Assembly (NCBI RefSeq): GCF_023091745.1
Contig: NC_068915.1
Span: 34,774,001-34,838,000 of the forward strand
Length of the DNA: 64,000 bases
Reading direction: 5' to 3'
Origin: Budorcas taxicolor
Taxonomy: Eukaryota > Chordata > Mammalia > Artiodactyla > Bovidae
The stretch's first letter is position 1. Each line of letters starts with the position of its first letter. Below, in pieces: positions 11,430 through 23,301 of the stretch. Made by a program: the position numbers and the translations under genes. The notes under the pieces are model-generated. The model was not told the origin of the DNA. It saw nothing but the letters and a program-made list of their open reading frames with translations, and searched no databases.

Positions 11430-11723
11430 AGTGAAAGACACTCTTTGCAACCCCATGGACTATACAGTCCATGGAATTCTCCAGGCTAGAAAACCAGAGT
11501 GGGTAGCCTTTCCCTTCTCCAGGGTATCTTCCCAACCCAGGGATTGAACCCAGGTTTCCCACATTGCAGGTGGATTCTCTACCAGTCGAGCAACGAGGGA
11601 AGCCCAAGAATACTGGAGTGAGTAGCCTACACTTCTTCAGCAGATCTTCCTGACCCAGGAATTGAACCGAGGTCTCCTGCATTGCAGGTGGATTTTTTAC
11701 CAAGTGAGCTACCAGGGACGCCC
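11430..11723 (-). mobile_element. Bov-tA SINE with a duplicated head unit
   Basis: Two tRNA-like head segments lie in tandem in one orientation (11430-11606 and 11607-11723). Together they are flanked by a single imperfect 12-bp target-site pair, TTCAATTTGTAA (11418-11429) and TTCAGTTTGCAA (11724-11735). This suggests one insertion of a partly dimeric RNA rather than two events. Confidence 0.82.
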
Positions 11724-11966
11724 TTCAGTTTGCAAGGTTACCTATTTTACTACTATAACTCAAGCACTAATATGTTTGTGTCAGGCAAAAATGCATGTTT
11801 GACACATCAAATGCAAGCTGAAATAGCCAATGACATTCTTGAATGTGGATCATGGAACAAGTATTTATAAACTCCTCCTGACTCCCTCTTCTCTCTTGAC
11901 TACAGAGTAAGAAAGTTAAAAATAGTGAAATTTTATTTTATTAAACAGAAAAAAATATCTCAAGGA

Positions 11967-12375
11967 TGTTACAGACTAAAGAATGTCCCACCCCCAAAAT
12001 TCCTATGTGAAGAACTTAATCCCCAGTACCTCAGAATGAAACTGTATACAGAGGAAGTGTTTTTAAAGATGTAATTAAGTCAAAATGAGGTCATCAGGGT
12101 GGGCCCTAACCCAATACAACTGTGGTCTTAAAAGAAGGAGGGATAAGGACTCAGGCGTGCACAGAGGGAAGATCAAGTATAGGCAAAGGGACAAGACAGC
12201 TTTTACAAGCCAAAGATAAAGGCCTCAGGAAAAAAAAAATTAAAAAGAAAAAAAATCAAACCTATGGACACTTTGAACCCAAAACTGTAGTGTCCAGAAC
12301 TGTGAGAAAATAAATTTCTGTAAAGCCACTCAGCCTGTGGTGCTTGGTTATGGCAGCACTGCTAGACTAATATAA
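11967..12375 (+). mobile_element. MaLR-type solo LTR (MLT1-like)
   Basis: It starts TGTTACAGACTAAAGAATGTC and has the order typical of MLT1-like LTRs: CAAAATTCCTATGTGAAG, AACTGTGAGAAAATAAATTTC (containing the AATAAA signal near 12308), then GCCACTCAGCCTGTGG and a CTAATATAA end. No internal retroviral region is adjacent, so it is a solo LTR. An A-rich stretch at 12228-12255 is an internal expansion. The subfamily is from memory. Confidence 0.65.
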
Positions 12376-12664
12376 TGGTTGTTTTAGGAAAAGGACTAAC
12401 GAATCACGTATACTAGTATTAATAATTAAGTAAATCATAAATAAATCAAATAAACCTCAGTCCAAACTCTTATCTAATCACCAAGTATATGGTGCTCCTG
12501 CTACTATCCTCTCCCATTTGGAATTCTCTGACATGTCCATTCAGGACATTCAGCTCATTCATGCTTCAATAATTATAATTTTGAGAAGTTTATTACTTTG
12601 TCATTTTGGTTGTCTTCTTCCAAATGTGATCTAGATTGTTAGTTTATTTAAAAATTTATTGTAC

Positions 12665-12772
12665 AGAGTTTGTGTGTGTGAAAACATGTGCATATATTAT
12701 ATATGTTATATAATACACATATTGTACATACATACATTTTATACACACATATGTACGTTTATACACATATCT
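12665..12772. repeat. imperfect TG/TA/CA simple repeat
   Basis: Low-complexity tract of alternating purine-pyrimidine steps (TGTGTGTG, ATATATTATATA, ACATACATACAT and variants). It directly precedes a truncated BovB. Confidence 0.7.
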
Positions 12773-12775
12773 AAC

Positions 12776-13240
12776 ATAGAGACATTACTTTGCCGACAAA
12801 GGTCCATCTAGTCAAAGCTATGGTTTTCCCAGTAGTCATGTATGGATGTGAGAGGTGGACCATAAAGAAGGCTGAACTCCAAAGAATTGATACTTTTAAA
12901 TTGTGGAGCTGGAGAAAACCCCTGAGAGTCCCTTGGACTGCAAGGAGATCAAACCAGTCAATCCTAAAGGAAATCAACCCTGAATATTCACTGAAAGGAC
13001 TGATGCTGAAGCTCCAATATTCGGCCAACTAATGAGAAGACCTGACTCATTGGAAAAGATCCTGATGCTTGGAAAGACTGAGGGCAGGAGGAGAAGGGGG
13101 TGACAAGATGAGATGGTTGGATGACATCACTGACTCAATGGACAGGAGTATGAACAAACTCGGAGATAGTGAAGGACAGGGAAGCCTGGTGTCCTGCAGT
13201 CCATGGGGTTACAAAGAGTCGGAGACGACTGAGTGACTGA
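12776..13240 (+). mobile_element. BovB 3' fragment, 5'-truncated
   Basis: It matches the last ~460 bp of BovB from the GACATTACTTTGCC block to the CGACTGAGTGACTGAAC end, with scattered substitutions and small deletions. An 80-codon remnant frame at 12790-13032 encodes the MYGCE..W..KKAE segment of the BovB C-terminal region. Confidence 0.9.
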
Positions 13241-13604
13241 ACAAAAAGCCACGTTACTGACTGCTCAGATTAAAAGAATGTGATGATATCCTATGATTTC
13301 AAGGCTACGTCATAGAAGGCACTGTGCCTTCCATTTGGCTCTGTCTTGGAACACTGGTGGGGGAACTCAGTTGCCATGTTGTAAGGAATCTAAGTCCACA
13401 TGGATGTTCTCACTGGCCCACAGTTGACAGGCATAACTGATCACTGAATATGAGTGAAAAGGCATTTATTTTACCTGATACCTTGAACATCACAGAGCAG
13501 AGGAAAATTCTCCCTATTGCACCCTGTCTGAATTCCTGACCCAAAAAATCATGGAGTATGAATGTTTGCTGTTTAAAGCCATTAAGTTTTAGGAAAATGT
13601 GTTG
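13241..13604 (+). mobile_element. possible old LTR (MaLR-like), low confidence
   Basis: The block GCCATGTTGTAAGGAATCTA, then GAATTCCTGACCCA and GTTTAAAGCCATTAAGTTTT follows the order seen near the 3' end of ancient MLT1-type LTRs. No clean termini are visible. Confidence 0.4.
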
Positions 13605-13913
13605 TACAGCAACAGTTTAGCAATATCTTCATAAGGAACACATATAACTAATGACATAAATTTTGATGCCCCTGGACATGTTTTCATTAAAAGTATTCAT
13701 GAAGTTGTGAAGTCGCTCAGTCATGTCTGACTCATTGTGACCCCATGGACTGTACCCCACCAGGCTCCTCCATCCATGGAATTTTCTAGGCAAGAGTACT
13801 GGAGTGGGTTGCCATTTCTACAGCAATAGTTAAGTAATATATTCATAAGGAACACATATAACTAATGACATATAAATTTTGATGCCCCTGGACATGTTTT
13901 CATTGAAAGTATT
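13605..13913. repeat. ~93-bp direct repeat flanking a SINE fragment
   Basis: Copy one is 13605-13697 and copy two is 13819-13913, both beginning TACAGCAA and ending AAGTATT. They differ by about six substitutions and one 2-bp indel. Between them is only a 121-bp Bov-tA fragment. Confidence 0.93.
13698..13818 (-). mobile_element. Bov-tA SINE fragment
   Basis: Bov-A body and 3' end only; the tRNA-derived head is missing. It is sandwiched between the long direct repeats described above. Confidence 0.88.
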
Positions 13914-14076
13914 ACCTTAGTAATATAGAAAAAATTCTTATGTGCCACAGAAACTGGTCCATATGTTAGTGTTTAAAACTTCTAAATGAAAATTACAAAG
14001 GACTGACTGATAGCTAAAATTCTCATTCATCGCTTGTCTATGATATAATACTATGGAAATTAAAAAATCTTAGCAG

Positions 14077-14079
<3 letters not shown>

Positions 14080-14119
<40 letters not shown>
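14080..14119. repeat. (TG)20 microsatellite
   Basis: Forty bases of uninterrupted TG followed by a degenerate TG/CA tail to about 14149. It lies at the 3' tail side of the adjacent Bov-tA, a common origin for such arrays. Length polymorphism is likely. Confidence 0.97.
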
Positions 14120-14124
<5 letters not shown>

Positions 14125-14149
14125 CTGTGCACATGTGCATGCATGCACA

Positions 14150-14359
14150 TGCCAAGTCACTTCAGTTGTGTCTGACTCTTTGCAACCCTACGGACCCACC
14201 AGGCTCCTCTGTCCATGGAATTCTCCAGGCAAGAATACTGGAGTGGGCTGCCATTCCCTTGTACAGGGAATCTTCCAATCCAGGGAGAGCATCTGCATCT
14301 CTTATGTCTCCTGCATTGGCAGGCAGATTATTTACCACTAGCACTACCTGGGAAGCCCA
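14150..14359 (-). mobile_element. Bov-tA SINE
   Basis: Full head-to-tail copy on the minus strand, with the GGGCTTCCCA head at 14359 and a tail merging into the TG array. A short internal insertion occurs near 14285-14310. No clean target-site duplication is seen because the tail has expanded. Confidence 0.9.
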
Positions 14360-14495
14360 TATATATCTACAAATGCATTTAATTCACCGGTAGATTTTAA
14401 AAAGTCTGGTAAATGTTCTGAATTTCCCAGTTATGCATTTCATTTCAAACTTTACAAGAGCCTTGGAGCTCTCATTGGAGCAATTTTGCTACCTG

Positions 14496-15158
14496 TTCAG
14501 TTCAGTTCAGTCGCTCAGTCGTGTGCGACTCTTTGCAACCCCATGAACTGCAGCATGCCAGGCCTCCCTGTCCATCACCAACTCCCGGAGTTCACCCAAA
14601 CCCGTGTCCATCAAGTTGGTGATGCCATCCAGCCATCTCATACTCAGTCGTCCCCTTCTCCTCCTGCCCCCAATTCCTCCCAGCATCACAGTCTTTTCCA
14701 GTGAGTCAACTCTTCGCATGAGGTGGCCAAAGTACTGGAGTTTCAGCTTTAGCATCATTCCTTCCAAAGAACACCCAGGGCTCATCTCCTTTAGAATGGA
14801 CTGGTTGGATCTCCTTGCAGTCCATGGGACTCTCAAGAGTCTTCTCCAACACCACAGTTCAAAAGCATTAATTCTTCAGGGCTCAGCCTTCTTCACAGTC
14901 CAACTCTCACATTTATACATGACCAATGGAAAAACCATAGCCTTGACTAGATGGAACATTGTTGGCAAAGTAATGTCTCTGCTTTTGAATATGCTATCTA
15001 GGTTGGTCATAACTTTTCTTCCAAGGAGTAAGCCTCTTTTAATTTCATGGCTGCAGTCACCATCTGCAGTGATTTTGGAGCCCAAACAAAATAAAGTCTG
15101 ACACTGTTTCCACAGTTTGCCCATCTATTTCCCATGAAGTAATGGGACCAGATACAGC
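14496..15158 (-). mobile_element. BovB 3' end, 5'-truncated
   Basis: It begins with the reverse complement of the ACTGA repeats (TTCAGTTCAGTTCAGT) and runs 660 bp into the element to the GGGACCAGAT block. The minus-strand frames 14507-14836 and 14876-15124 are remnants of the BovB C-terminal region. The 165-codon plus-strand frame is antisense and meaningless. Confidence 0.93.
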
Positions 15159-17656
15159 AAGTACAAATAAATAAGTATCTGCTTTACCAATCAAAATAAT
15201 TCTTTGTGAATTTTCCATGCATAAGATGAAATCATAGTTGTTAATAATTTTGGGAAAATGAGAATGACAAGGCATATATCATTTAAATAATGCTTAACTT
15301 AAAATTTCTCTAATCCAGTATCTTGGGCTTTATAACACAGAAAAAAAAGTTTGAGAGGAAAAAAGGTGCTTCATACAGTAGAATATCAAGAATTTAAAAA
15401 GCATTCCACACAGGCCATAGTTATTTCCTTAATGAAAGGACAGTTAAACTAAAATGCATTTTATTATCATTCTCTCTAGATAAGTGTGCCAATATTATAT
15501 ATTTTTAAGAAACATATTCTACATGAATTTGTCAATAAAGCAAGTAAAGCAAGACTAGAACCACTAATAAATAATAGTTTTTTAAAATAAGTATTTTAAA
15601 AGATATGGAAAGGAAATATTCTACTTAACTATATGAGAATAAAACTGTGTTGAATATAATTTTCCTATAGGTGCTGTGATTTATAACACAAAAATATATC
15701 TAACTGCCATGTGCGTCAACTTTTATAATTACTTCCTGTTTCTCCTATCAGCCCAGTCAAAGGTGTTTCACCTTGGGTACTTAGTTAGGTGTTTATTTAT
15801 TTTTTTCTAATGCTGATGATTATTACACACAAAATATGAATCAAGGCAGCAATGCAAGTTTTAGTTTTTAACTGGCATAGAATTTATAATCTAATATGAA
15901 TTAAAATAGCGGATAACTAGTACTTTATACATTTATCCATTGTACTTTAACTGAATAAACAAGAAAATTTATTAAAAAAATACTTAAGTCCATATTTGGC
16001 TCAGCCATATTCTAAGCTCTGAAGTTACAATAATGAAAGAACATTAAAAAAGCCCTAGCTCTTCAGGGAATTATTTCAACACCAACAGAAAGGTAGTGGT
16101 TAGACACTCAGGTGGTTGTAATAATAGAAAGCATTCTAGGTAATTTTTCTTTTCTTCTCTTTTCCAGACATCAGTAAATTTTCTGTCACATCTTTCGGAC
16201 TCTAATTTTTGAACTAGATTGAATATCTTCAACTAATGAATTATTATTAAATAAGCAAAACTTTTTCTAGCAGTTGAATCTTTCTATTTTCTTTATGTAT
16301 CTTTTTACTACAGGTGGAGCACAGTCAGGGTCATCAGGTGACAAGTAAGTCTCCTCCTCTTCCTCCTTCCCTATTAGCCCCTTCTCCCCTTCTTCCTGCT
16401 TCTCCCCTCACGCCCCTTTACACTCCCTCTTTGGCAATATCGTTTTGGCTGACCAGAAGAGAAGAACAAGTATTAAATGAACTGTTCATCTTTGTTGAAG
16501 AAATTACATTAGATATATGAAGACTTTCTCCCAGGTTATGAGACATAATTGATTAGTCTTTAGTTCTGTAGTACTGACGATTATTTAATGGGTTTCACTT
16601 TGCAAAAGTACAAGGTATAATATAACCAGCATAATGTTCATCTTCACTTCTAAGAAGTTATATAAATTATTCAATTATGTCCTAGAAAACTCTGCTCTTC
16701 AGAATTTTACATATGGATTACAAATCACAAAGAAATGTGTAAGGTATATTGTTTCAATAGGTGATTTAAATAACACAAAACGTTTGAATATATTGCAGCA
16801 AATGGTTTTAGGCTGCTCACCCATTACTACCATTAGAACAGACTTTGAATTGCCAAAAACAAACAAAGAAAAAATCATCTTCTCTTTGCTGCCTTCTATT
16901 CTGCTTCAGGTGAAGTAATTTCACAATATTTAGAAATCTGTTCATTCTTCACCTAAATTTCGAGTTAGAAGAGAAAATGACATTATCAGCTATTTTGAAT
17001 ATAATTTGGTTAGATGAAAAGAAAATAGACAGTTCAACTGAAGTAAAAATAAAGAAGCCAGAGTAAGGGTGGCCTTTGAGAAAATTAGCACAGTCACAAT
17101 CCATGACTGAGCTAGTGAAACTGGGAAAGTATAACTGCATAGGTCAAAATTATATTAGGGTCAAGTTAGGCCAGGACACAAATATCAAGCCAAGTGTTTG
17201 GTATTTCATCCTGTGGGACCAATGTTCTCAATTCATAAACGAAGTCTAAATTTCCACAGGAGCTAATCTTGAATAATATATACTACTAATCCAATGAGTA
17301 AAAGAAAAGACTCTAGAAACATAATCAAGTAAGTCAAGATATACCCAAACATTCTGTGGATTCAACCAAATATAACAAATAACTACAACAGCCCAATATT
17401 CCCATAAGAGCACCATGCAATTTAAAAGGGAGAAGAAGAAACTACAACAGCAATACCAAACCTCTCAGTTTCCTCTAGGTCTCCCAAAAGGTTAACTATT
17501 TGAAAGCATCTAACTTTTCCAACTAATCCCAATTGTGAAGAATCATTTTCTTAGCTAGAACACTCCCTTTCCTCAAGCCTCATTTGCCTTCCTGGATGGA
17601 TGAAAGTCACATCTATATTTTATATTACTGGCAGTGTCCTGAAATTATGTATATTT
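15159..17656. other. unique DNA, no supported gene
   Basis: AT-rich with a pyrimidine-rich patch at 16347-16430. A short segment at 16314-16344 is bounded by good-looking splice signals on the plus strand (see findings). The open frames at 16314-16520 and 16634-16918 have no recognisable domains. Confidence 0.4.
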
Positions 17657-17668
17657 AAATAAGACAAA

Positions 17669-17875
17669 TATCTCTTTGCTGGGAAAGATTGAAGCTGGGA
17701 CGACAAGGGGATGACAGAGGATGAGATGGCTGGATGGCATCACTGACTCAATGGACATGAGTTTGAGTAAACCCTGGGAGTTGGTGATGGATAGGGAAGC
17801 CTGGCGGTGCTGCAGTCCATGGGGTCATAAAAAGTTGGACACAACTGAGCGACTGAACTGAACTGAACTGAACTG
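17669..17875 (+). mobile_element. BovB 3' end, short 5'-truncated insertion
   Basis: The last ~200 bp of BovB, ending in four ACTGA units. It is flanked by an exact 12-bp target-site duplication, AAATAAGACAAA, at 17657-17668 and 17876-17887, giving base-exact borders. Confidence 0.95.
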
Positions 17876-17887
17876 AAATAAGACAAA

Positions 17888-19190
17888 GAATAATTTAATT
17901 TATATTTCAGTGTGAACTGAAGATTCCTAGTCCACAAGACTTTTTAGATTATTATTTCAATTATAGTCTTTCCGTTAGACACTTATTGGAACACTGTTTC
18001 TGAAAGGCTACTGACTTCTGCCCAGAGAAAGCTCAGTCTTTGAAAAGTTCTTTAGTATGACTCCAATCCTCCAATCCATTCCAATCCTTCTCCAATCCAA
18101 TAGTCCAATCCTCTTTTGACATAAGAAATAATTTTTATAGGTCCATGAATAATTTTATATATATATAAAATAGGAGTTTTAAATATTCACATCGGATATA
18201 TATTAATTTATTCTTAGATTACCAATGCTGTATTTGTGATGACATAAAATAAAACATGGGTATATTAGCATCAGAAAAATGTCATTAATGATATTAGTCC
18301 AATTTGCCATCACAGAATATGACATTACAGTAATGGCACCTTTCTCATTTACTATGGGAAGTACAAATATTACCCAACAGAAGCCAAGATTAGTGTCCTT
18401 ACTGAATAATGGATGATAAAAATGCTAAAGGAATTTGAAAGATGTGACTTTTTTGATAAGCTGGCAAAAACCTAAAATAGCTATGAGAAAAACTGCCAGC
18501 TTTGTAAAATTCTTATAGGGGTAGGCCAGGGTCAGTGTTTCAAATGGCTACACTTTAGCTTCACCCACACTTATCTTCTCCTCTCTTTGTCATGTTGGAA
18601 AAGAACAAATGGCAGTTAGATATTAAAGCATGAAGAATGCTCTCTCTTGCCATAGTACTAAATTGTGTCAGAGATTGATCTTGGCTTTTAGGATCTTTTG
18701 ATTTTCTGATCAGACTTGAAAATTCATACTTGGTAGAAATCTGTCTTGTTACTAAAAATATTGCTGGTCTGTCTAACCATTCTCATATTTTTCTTTTTCA
18801 TGTTTATAAAGGTTAATGAATAGGAAAGTGGATAGACGTAAGTTCAACAAGAGTGACCCTGTAGCCAGCCCAAAGAACTGACAAATAAAATATCTTGTTA
18901 AATGAACAGCTGTATAAGTTAAGACTTTGATTTTGCAGCGCCTATCACAGAAACATGAGAACTTTCCCCAGCTTGTTTTGCTTTGTCCATGACAGTTCAG
19001 CTCCAGATATCCAAACATTCATCCAGTGGAGATTAGACACAACAACATAAATGTTCCATGAACACACAAGGCACAAAAGCACCTGGACCATTTATTTCTA
19101 ACCTCTCACATGTTTGTTTTTTAAATTCATTTTCATATTGTCTAATTCAAGTGCTATCTTTCTAAATGAAATTATTTCAACAAAGATAAT
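17888..19190. other. unique DNA with a CCAATC cluster
   Basis: No gene or element is recognised. Five CCAATC units occur within 18063-18110. The rest is ordinary AT-rich sequence. Confidence 0.45.
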
Positions 19191-19194
19191 TCCA

Positions 19195-19575
19195 TGGACT
19201 GAATTGTGTCACCCTCATCCCCAAATTTATATTTTGAAGCCCTAACCCCTAATGTGATGATATTTGGAGATGGGACCTTTGGGAGATATTTAAATTTAGA
19301 TATAAGCCTGAGGATGGGGCCCTCATGATGGGATTAGTGCTCCCACAAGAGCAAACATCAGAGAGTTTGCTGCCTTTCTCCCTCCACAACATATAAGGAA
19401 ATTGTGAGAAGGCAGTCATCTGCAATCCAGAAAAGAAAGTTCTTACCAGAAACTGAATGTGTTGGTACCTTGATTTTGGAATCCTAGTCTTCATAACTAA
19501 GAGAAAAAAAAAATTTTAATTTAAACCACCTAGTCTGGAGTCATTTGTTATGGTAGTCCAAGTTAATTAAGATGA
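19195..19575 (+). mobile_element. MaLR-type solo LTR (MLT1-like)
   Basis: Recognisable blocks in order: GGACTGAATTGTGTCACC, GAAGCCCTAACCCCTAATGT, TTTGGAGATGGGACCTTTGG, CCCTCATGATGGGATTAGTG, ACCACCTAGTCTGGAG and TGTTATGGTAGTCC. The order matches ancient MLT1A-like LTRs. No internal viral sequence adjoins it. Confidence 0.7.
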
Positions 19576-19913
19576 TAATATCGGCACATTTAGGGGATTT
19601 TCAATATGAATCAAACTGCTCAAGGAAGAGGGTCTTATACCAAAAAGGGAAGAAAATCCAACTTATTAAATTGCCTAGATTTTTCTTGGTTTGAGGAAGT
19701 CTTTAAAATAAACTCATATTCCAAAGTTACTCTCTTAAAGGACTCCATGACTAAGGCAGTATCTTTCAAACTACCTCTTTCAGAAATGTCATATCATAAC
19801 TTGACCCTAACTGCCATGCTCCTTAATTACCTTTTGTTGTCTCTCTCTCTCTCTTTTTTCCGACCTACTATCCTTGTTTCTCTGTTTAAAAGAAAATTCT
19901 CAAAGCTAAATTA

Positions 19914-20447
19914 TTAGATTGGTGCAAAAGCATTTGTGGTTTTGTACTGTTGAACTCTGCCATTTGATAGCAGGATACATTCTTAAATAAAAGTGTATTT
20001 TAATGTGTATTTCTTGATTTTTTTGCAAACGGCATTACTTATTGTTTATATTTATTTTAGACCATGGAAATGATGCTAGACAAAAAGCAAATCCAAGTGA
20101 TTTTCTTACTCTAGTTCAAAATGGGTTGTAAAGCAGTGGAGACAACTCGGAACATCAACATCACATGTGGCCCAGGAATTGTTAAGGAACGTACAGTGCA
20201 GTGATGGTTCAAGAAGTTTGCAGGAGATGAGAGTTTTGAAGATGAGGAGCACTGTGGCCAGCCATCGGAAGTTGAAAACGACAAACTGAGAGGACTATTG
20301 AAGCTGATCCTCTTAAAACTACACAAAAAGTTACCCAAGAAGTCAACGTTGACCATTTTATTGTCAATCAGTATTTGAAGCAAGTTGGAAAGGTGAAAAA
20401 GCTCAATAAATGGGTGCCTCATAAGCTGAGGCAAATTTAAAAAGTCC
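19914..20447 (+). mobile_element. mariner-family DNA transposon, 5' half only
   Basis: It begins directly after a TA dinucleotide (19912-19913) with the terminal inverted repeat TTAGATTGGTGCAAAAG, as in Hsmar1-type mariners. A leader follows, then the transposase N-terminal coding region. It breaks off at about 20447, where BovB sequence starts. The 3' half and the second terminal repeat are absent, so it could not be mobilised. Confidence 0.88.
20064..20440 (+). pseudogene. mariner transposase N-terminal remnant
   Basis: From the ATG at 20064 the translation starts MEMMLDKKQI and continues through the helix-turn-helix DNA-binding region (WFKKF, SFEDEE..GQPSEV). It has in-frame stops near 20112 and 20202 and a frameshift past 20290. 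The DD34D catalytic domain is missing entirely. TTTATTTTAG immediately precedes the start codon, a splice-acceptor-like sequence. In SETMAR, a related mariner was joined to a host gene by splicing upstream of its transposase. Here there is no sign of such capture. Confidence 0.85.
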
Positions 20448-23301
20448 AGTGCTCTAAGGAGCAATATTGCATAGGAACCTAGGATATTAGGTCCATGAAT
20501 CAAGGCAAATTGGACGTGGTCAACCAGGAGACGGCAAGAGTGAATGTTGACATTTCAGGAATCAGTGAACTAAAATGGACTAGAATGGGTGAATTTAACT
20601 CAGATGATCATTATATTGACTTCTGTGGACAAGAGTCCCTTAGAAGAAATGGAGTACCCATCATAGTCAACAAAAAGAGTCTGAAATGGCGTACTTGGGT
20701 GCAATCTCAGTGACAACAGAATGATCTCTATTCGTTTCCAAGGCAAACCATTCAACATCATGGCAATCCAAACCTATGGCATGACAGCACTGCTGAAGAA
20801 GCTGAAGTTGAATGGTTCTATGAAGACCTACAAGACCTTTTAGAACTAACATCCAAAAAAGATGTCCTTGTCAATATAGGGGACTGGAATGCAAAAGTAG
20901 GAAGACAAGAAGCACCTGGAGTAACAGGAATATTTGGCCTTGAGGTACAGAATGAAGCAGGGCAAAGGCTAACAGAGTTTTGCCAAGAGAACGCAATGGT
21001 CATAGCAAACACTCTCTTCCAGCAACACAAGAGAAGATTCTACACATGGACCTCACCAGATGGTCAATACCAAAATCAGGCTGATTAAATTTGGCAAAGA
21101 TGGAAAAGCTCTATCCAGTCAGCAAAAAAAAAAAGACTGGGTACTGACTGTGGCTCAGATCATGAACTCCTTATTGACAAATTCAGACTTAAATTGAAGA
21201 AAGAAGGGAAAACCACTAGACCATTCAGGTATGACCTAAATCAAATCCCTTATGATTATAGAGTAGAGTGAGAAATACATTCCAGGGATTAGATCTGATA
21301 GAGTCACTGATGAACTATGGATGGAGGTTCATAACATTATAAAGGAGACAGGGATCAAGACCATGCCCCCAAAAAAGATATACAAAAAAGCAGAATGGGT
21401 GTCTGAGGAGGCCTCACAAATAGCTGTGATGAGAAGAGAAGCAAAAAGCAAGGGAGAAAAGGAAATATATACCCATTTGAATGCAGAGTTCCAAACAAGA
21501 GCAAGAACAGATAAGAAAGCCTTCCTCAGTGATCAGTGTAAAGAAATAGAGGAAAACAATAGAATGGGAAACATTAGAGATCACTTCAAGAAAACTCGAG
21601 ATACCAAGGGAACATTTCATGCAAATATGGGCTCAATAAAGGACAGAAATGGTATGGACCTAACAGAAGCAGAAGATATTAAGAAGAGGTGGCAAGAATA
21701 CACAGAAGAACTGTACAAAAGAGATCTTCACGACCCAGATAATCATGATGGCGTGATCACCAACATAGAGCCAGACATCCTGGAATGTGAAGTCAAGTGG
21801 GCCTTAGGAAGCATCACTAAGAACAAAGCTAGTGGAGGTGATGGAATACCAGTTGAGCTATTTCAAATCCTAAAAAATGGTGCTGTGAAAGTGCTGCACT
21901 CAACATGCCAGGAAATTTGGAAAACTCAGCAGTGGCCACAGGACTGGAAAAGGTCAGTTTTCATTCCAATCCCAAAGAAAGGCAATAGCAAAGAATATTC
22001 AAACTACTGCACAATCGTGGTCATCTCACACACTATTAAATAAATGCTCAAAATTCTCCACGCCAGGCTTCAACAGTATGTGAACCATGAAATTTCAGAT
22101 GTTCAAGCTGGTTTTAGCAAAGGCACAGGAACCAGAGATCAAATTGCCAGCATCCACTGGATTATCAAAAAAAGCAAGAGAGTTCCAGAGAAACATCTAT
22201 TTCTGCATTATTGACTATACCAAAGCCTTTGACTGTGTGGATCACCAGAAACTGTGGATTTTTCTTAAAGAGATGTGAATACCAGATCACCTGACCTGTC
22301 TCTTGAGAAATCTGTATATAGGTCAGGAAGCAACAGTTAGAACTGGACCTGGAACAACAGACTGGTTCCAAATAGGGAAAGGAGTACATCAAGGCTGTAT
22401 ATTGTCACCCTGCACATTTAACTTCTATACAGAGTAGATCATGAGAAACGCTGGGCTGGAAGAAACACAAGCTGGAATCAATATGGCTGGGAGAAATATC
22501 AATAGCCACAAATATGCAGATGACACCACCCTTATGGCAGAAAGCAAAGAAGAACTAACGAGCCTCATGACAAAAGTGAAAGAGGAGAGTGAAAAAGTTC
22601 GCTTAAAGCTCAACATTCAGAAAACTAAGATCACGGCATCTGGTCCCATCATTCATGGCAGATAGATGGGGAAACAGTGGAAACAGTGACAGACTTTATT
22701 TTGGGGGGCTCCAAAATCACTGCAGATGGTGACTGCAGCCATGAAATTAAAAGACACTTACTCATTGGAAGAAAAGTTATCACCAACCTAGACAGCATAT
22801 TAAAAAGCAGAGACATTATTTTGCCAACAAATGTCCATCTAATCAAGGCTATGGTTTTTCTAGTAGTCATGTATGGATGTGAGAGTTGGACTATAAAGAG
22901 AGCTGAAAGCCAAAGAATTGATGCTTGTGAACTGTGGTTTTGGAGAAGACCCTTGAGAGTTGCCTGGACAGCAAGGAGATCCAACAATTCCATCCTAAAG
23001 GAAATTAGCCTGAATATTCATTGGAAGCACTGATGTTGAAAGTGAAACTCCAATACTTTGTCCACCTGATGCAAAGAAATGTCTCATTTGAAAAGACCCT
23101 GATGCTATTAAAGATTGAAGGAGCAAGGGGAAGGGGACGACAGAGGATGAGATGGTTGGATGGCATCACCGACTCTATGGACATGAGTTTGAGTAAGCTC
23201 CGGTAGTTGGTGATGGACAGAGAGGCCTGGCATACTTCAATCCACGGGGTCTCTAGGAGCTGGATGCAACTGCGTGACTGACTGAACTGAACTGAACTGA
23301 C
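20448..23301 (+). mobile_element. long BovB LINE, 5'-truncated, inactive
   Basis: 2.85 kb from the block GAGCAATATTGCATAGGAACC to the terminal ACTGA repeats. The endonuclease (20495-20713 and beyond), RT and tail regions are collinear with the copy at 3623-6812. The longest intact piece is 21321-22043 (240 codons), spanning the linker and RT start. The YADD box is present at 22513-22524. Frameshifts and stops occur near 20700, 21080, 21275, 22040, 22275, 22437 and 23010, so no protein is made. It starts inside mariner sequence but ends next to an unrelated MIR, with no target-site duplication. Confidence 0.92.

Noticed and set aside
14079..14393. Open frames starting with a Cys-Val repeat
   Set aside because: They translate the (TG)20 microsatellite and the adjoining SINE.
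20064..20440. Domesticated mariner transposase (SETMAR-like fusion)
   Set aside because: The transposase N-terminus has stops and a frameshift, lacks its catalytic domain and has no SET-domain sequence upstream; it is a dead transposon remnant.
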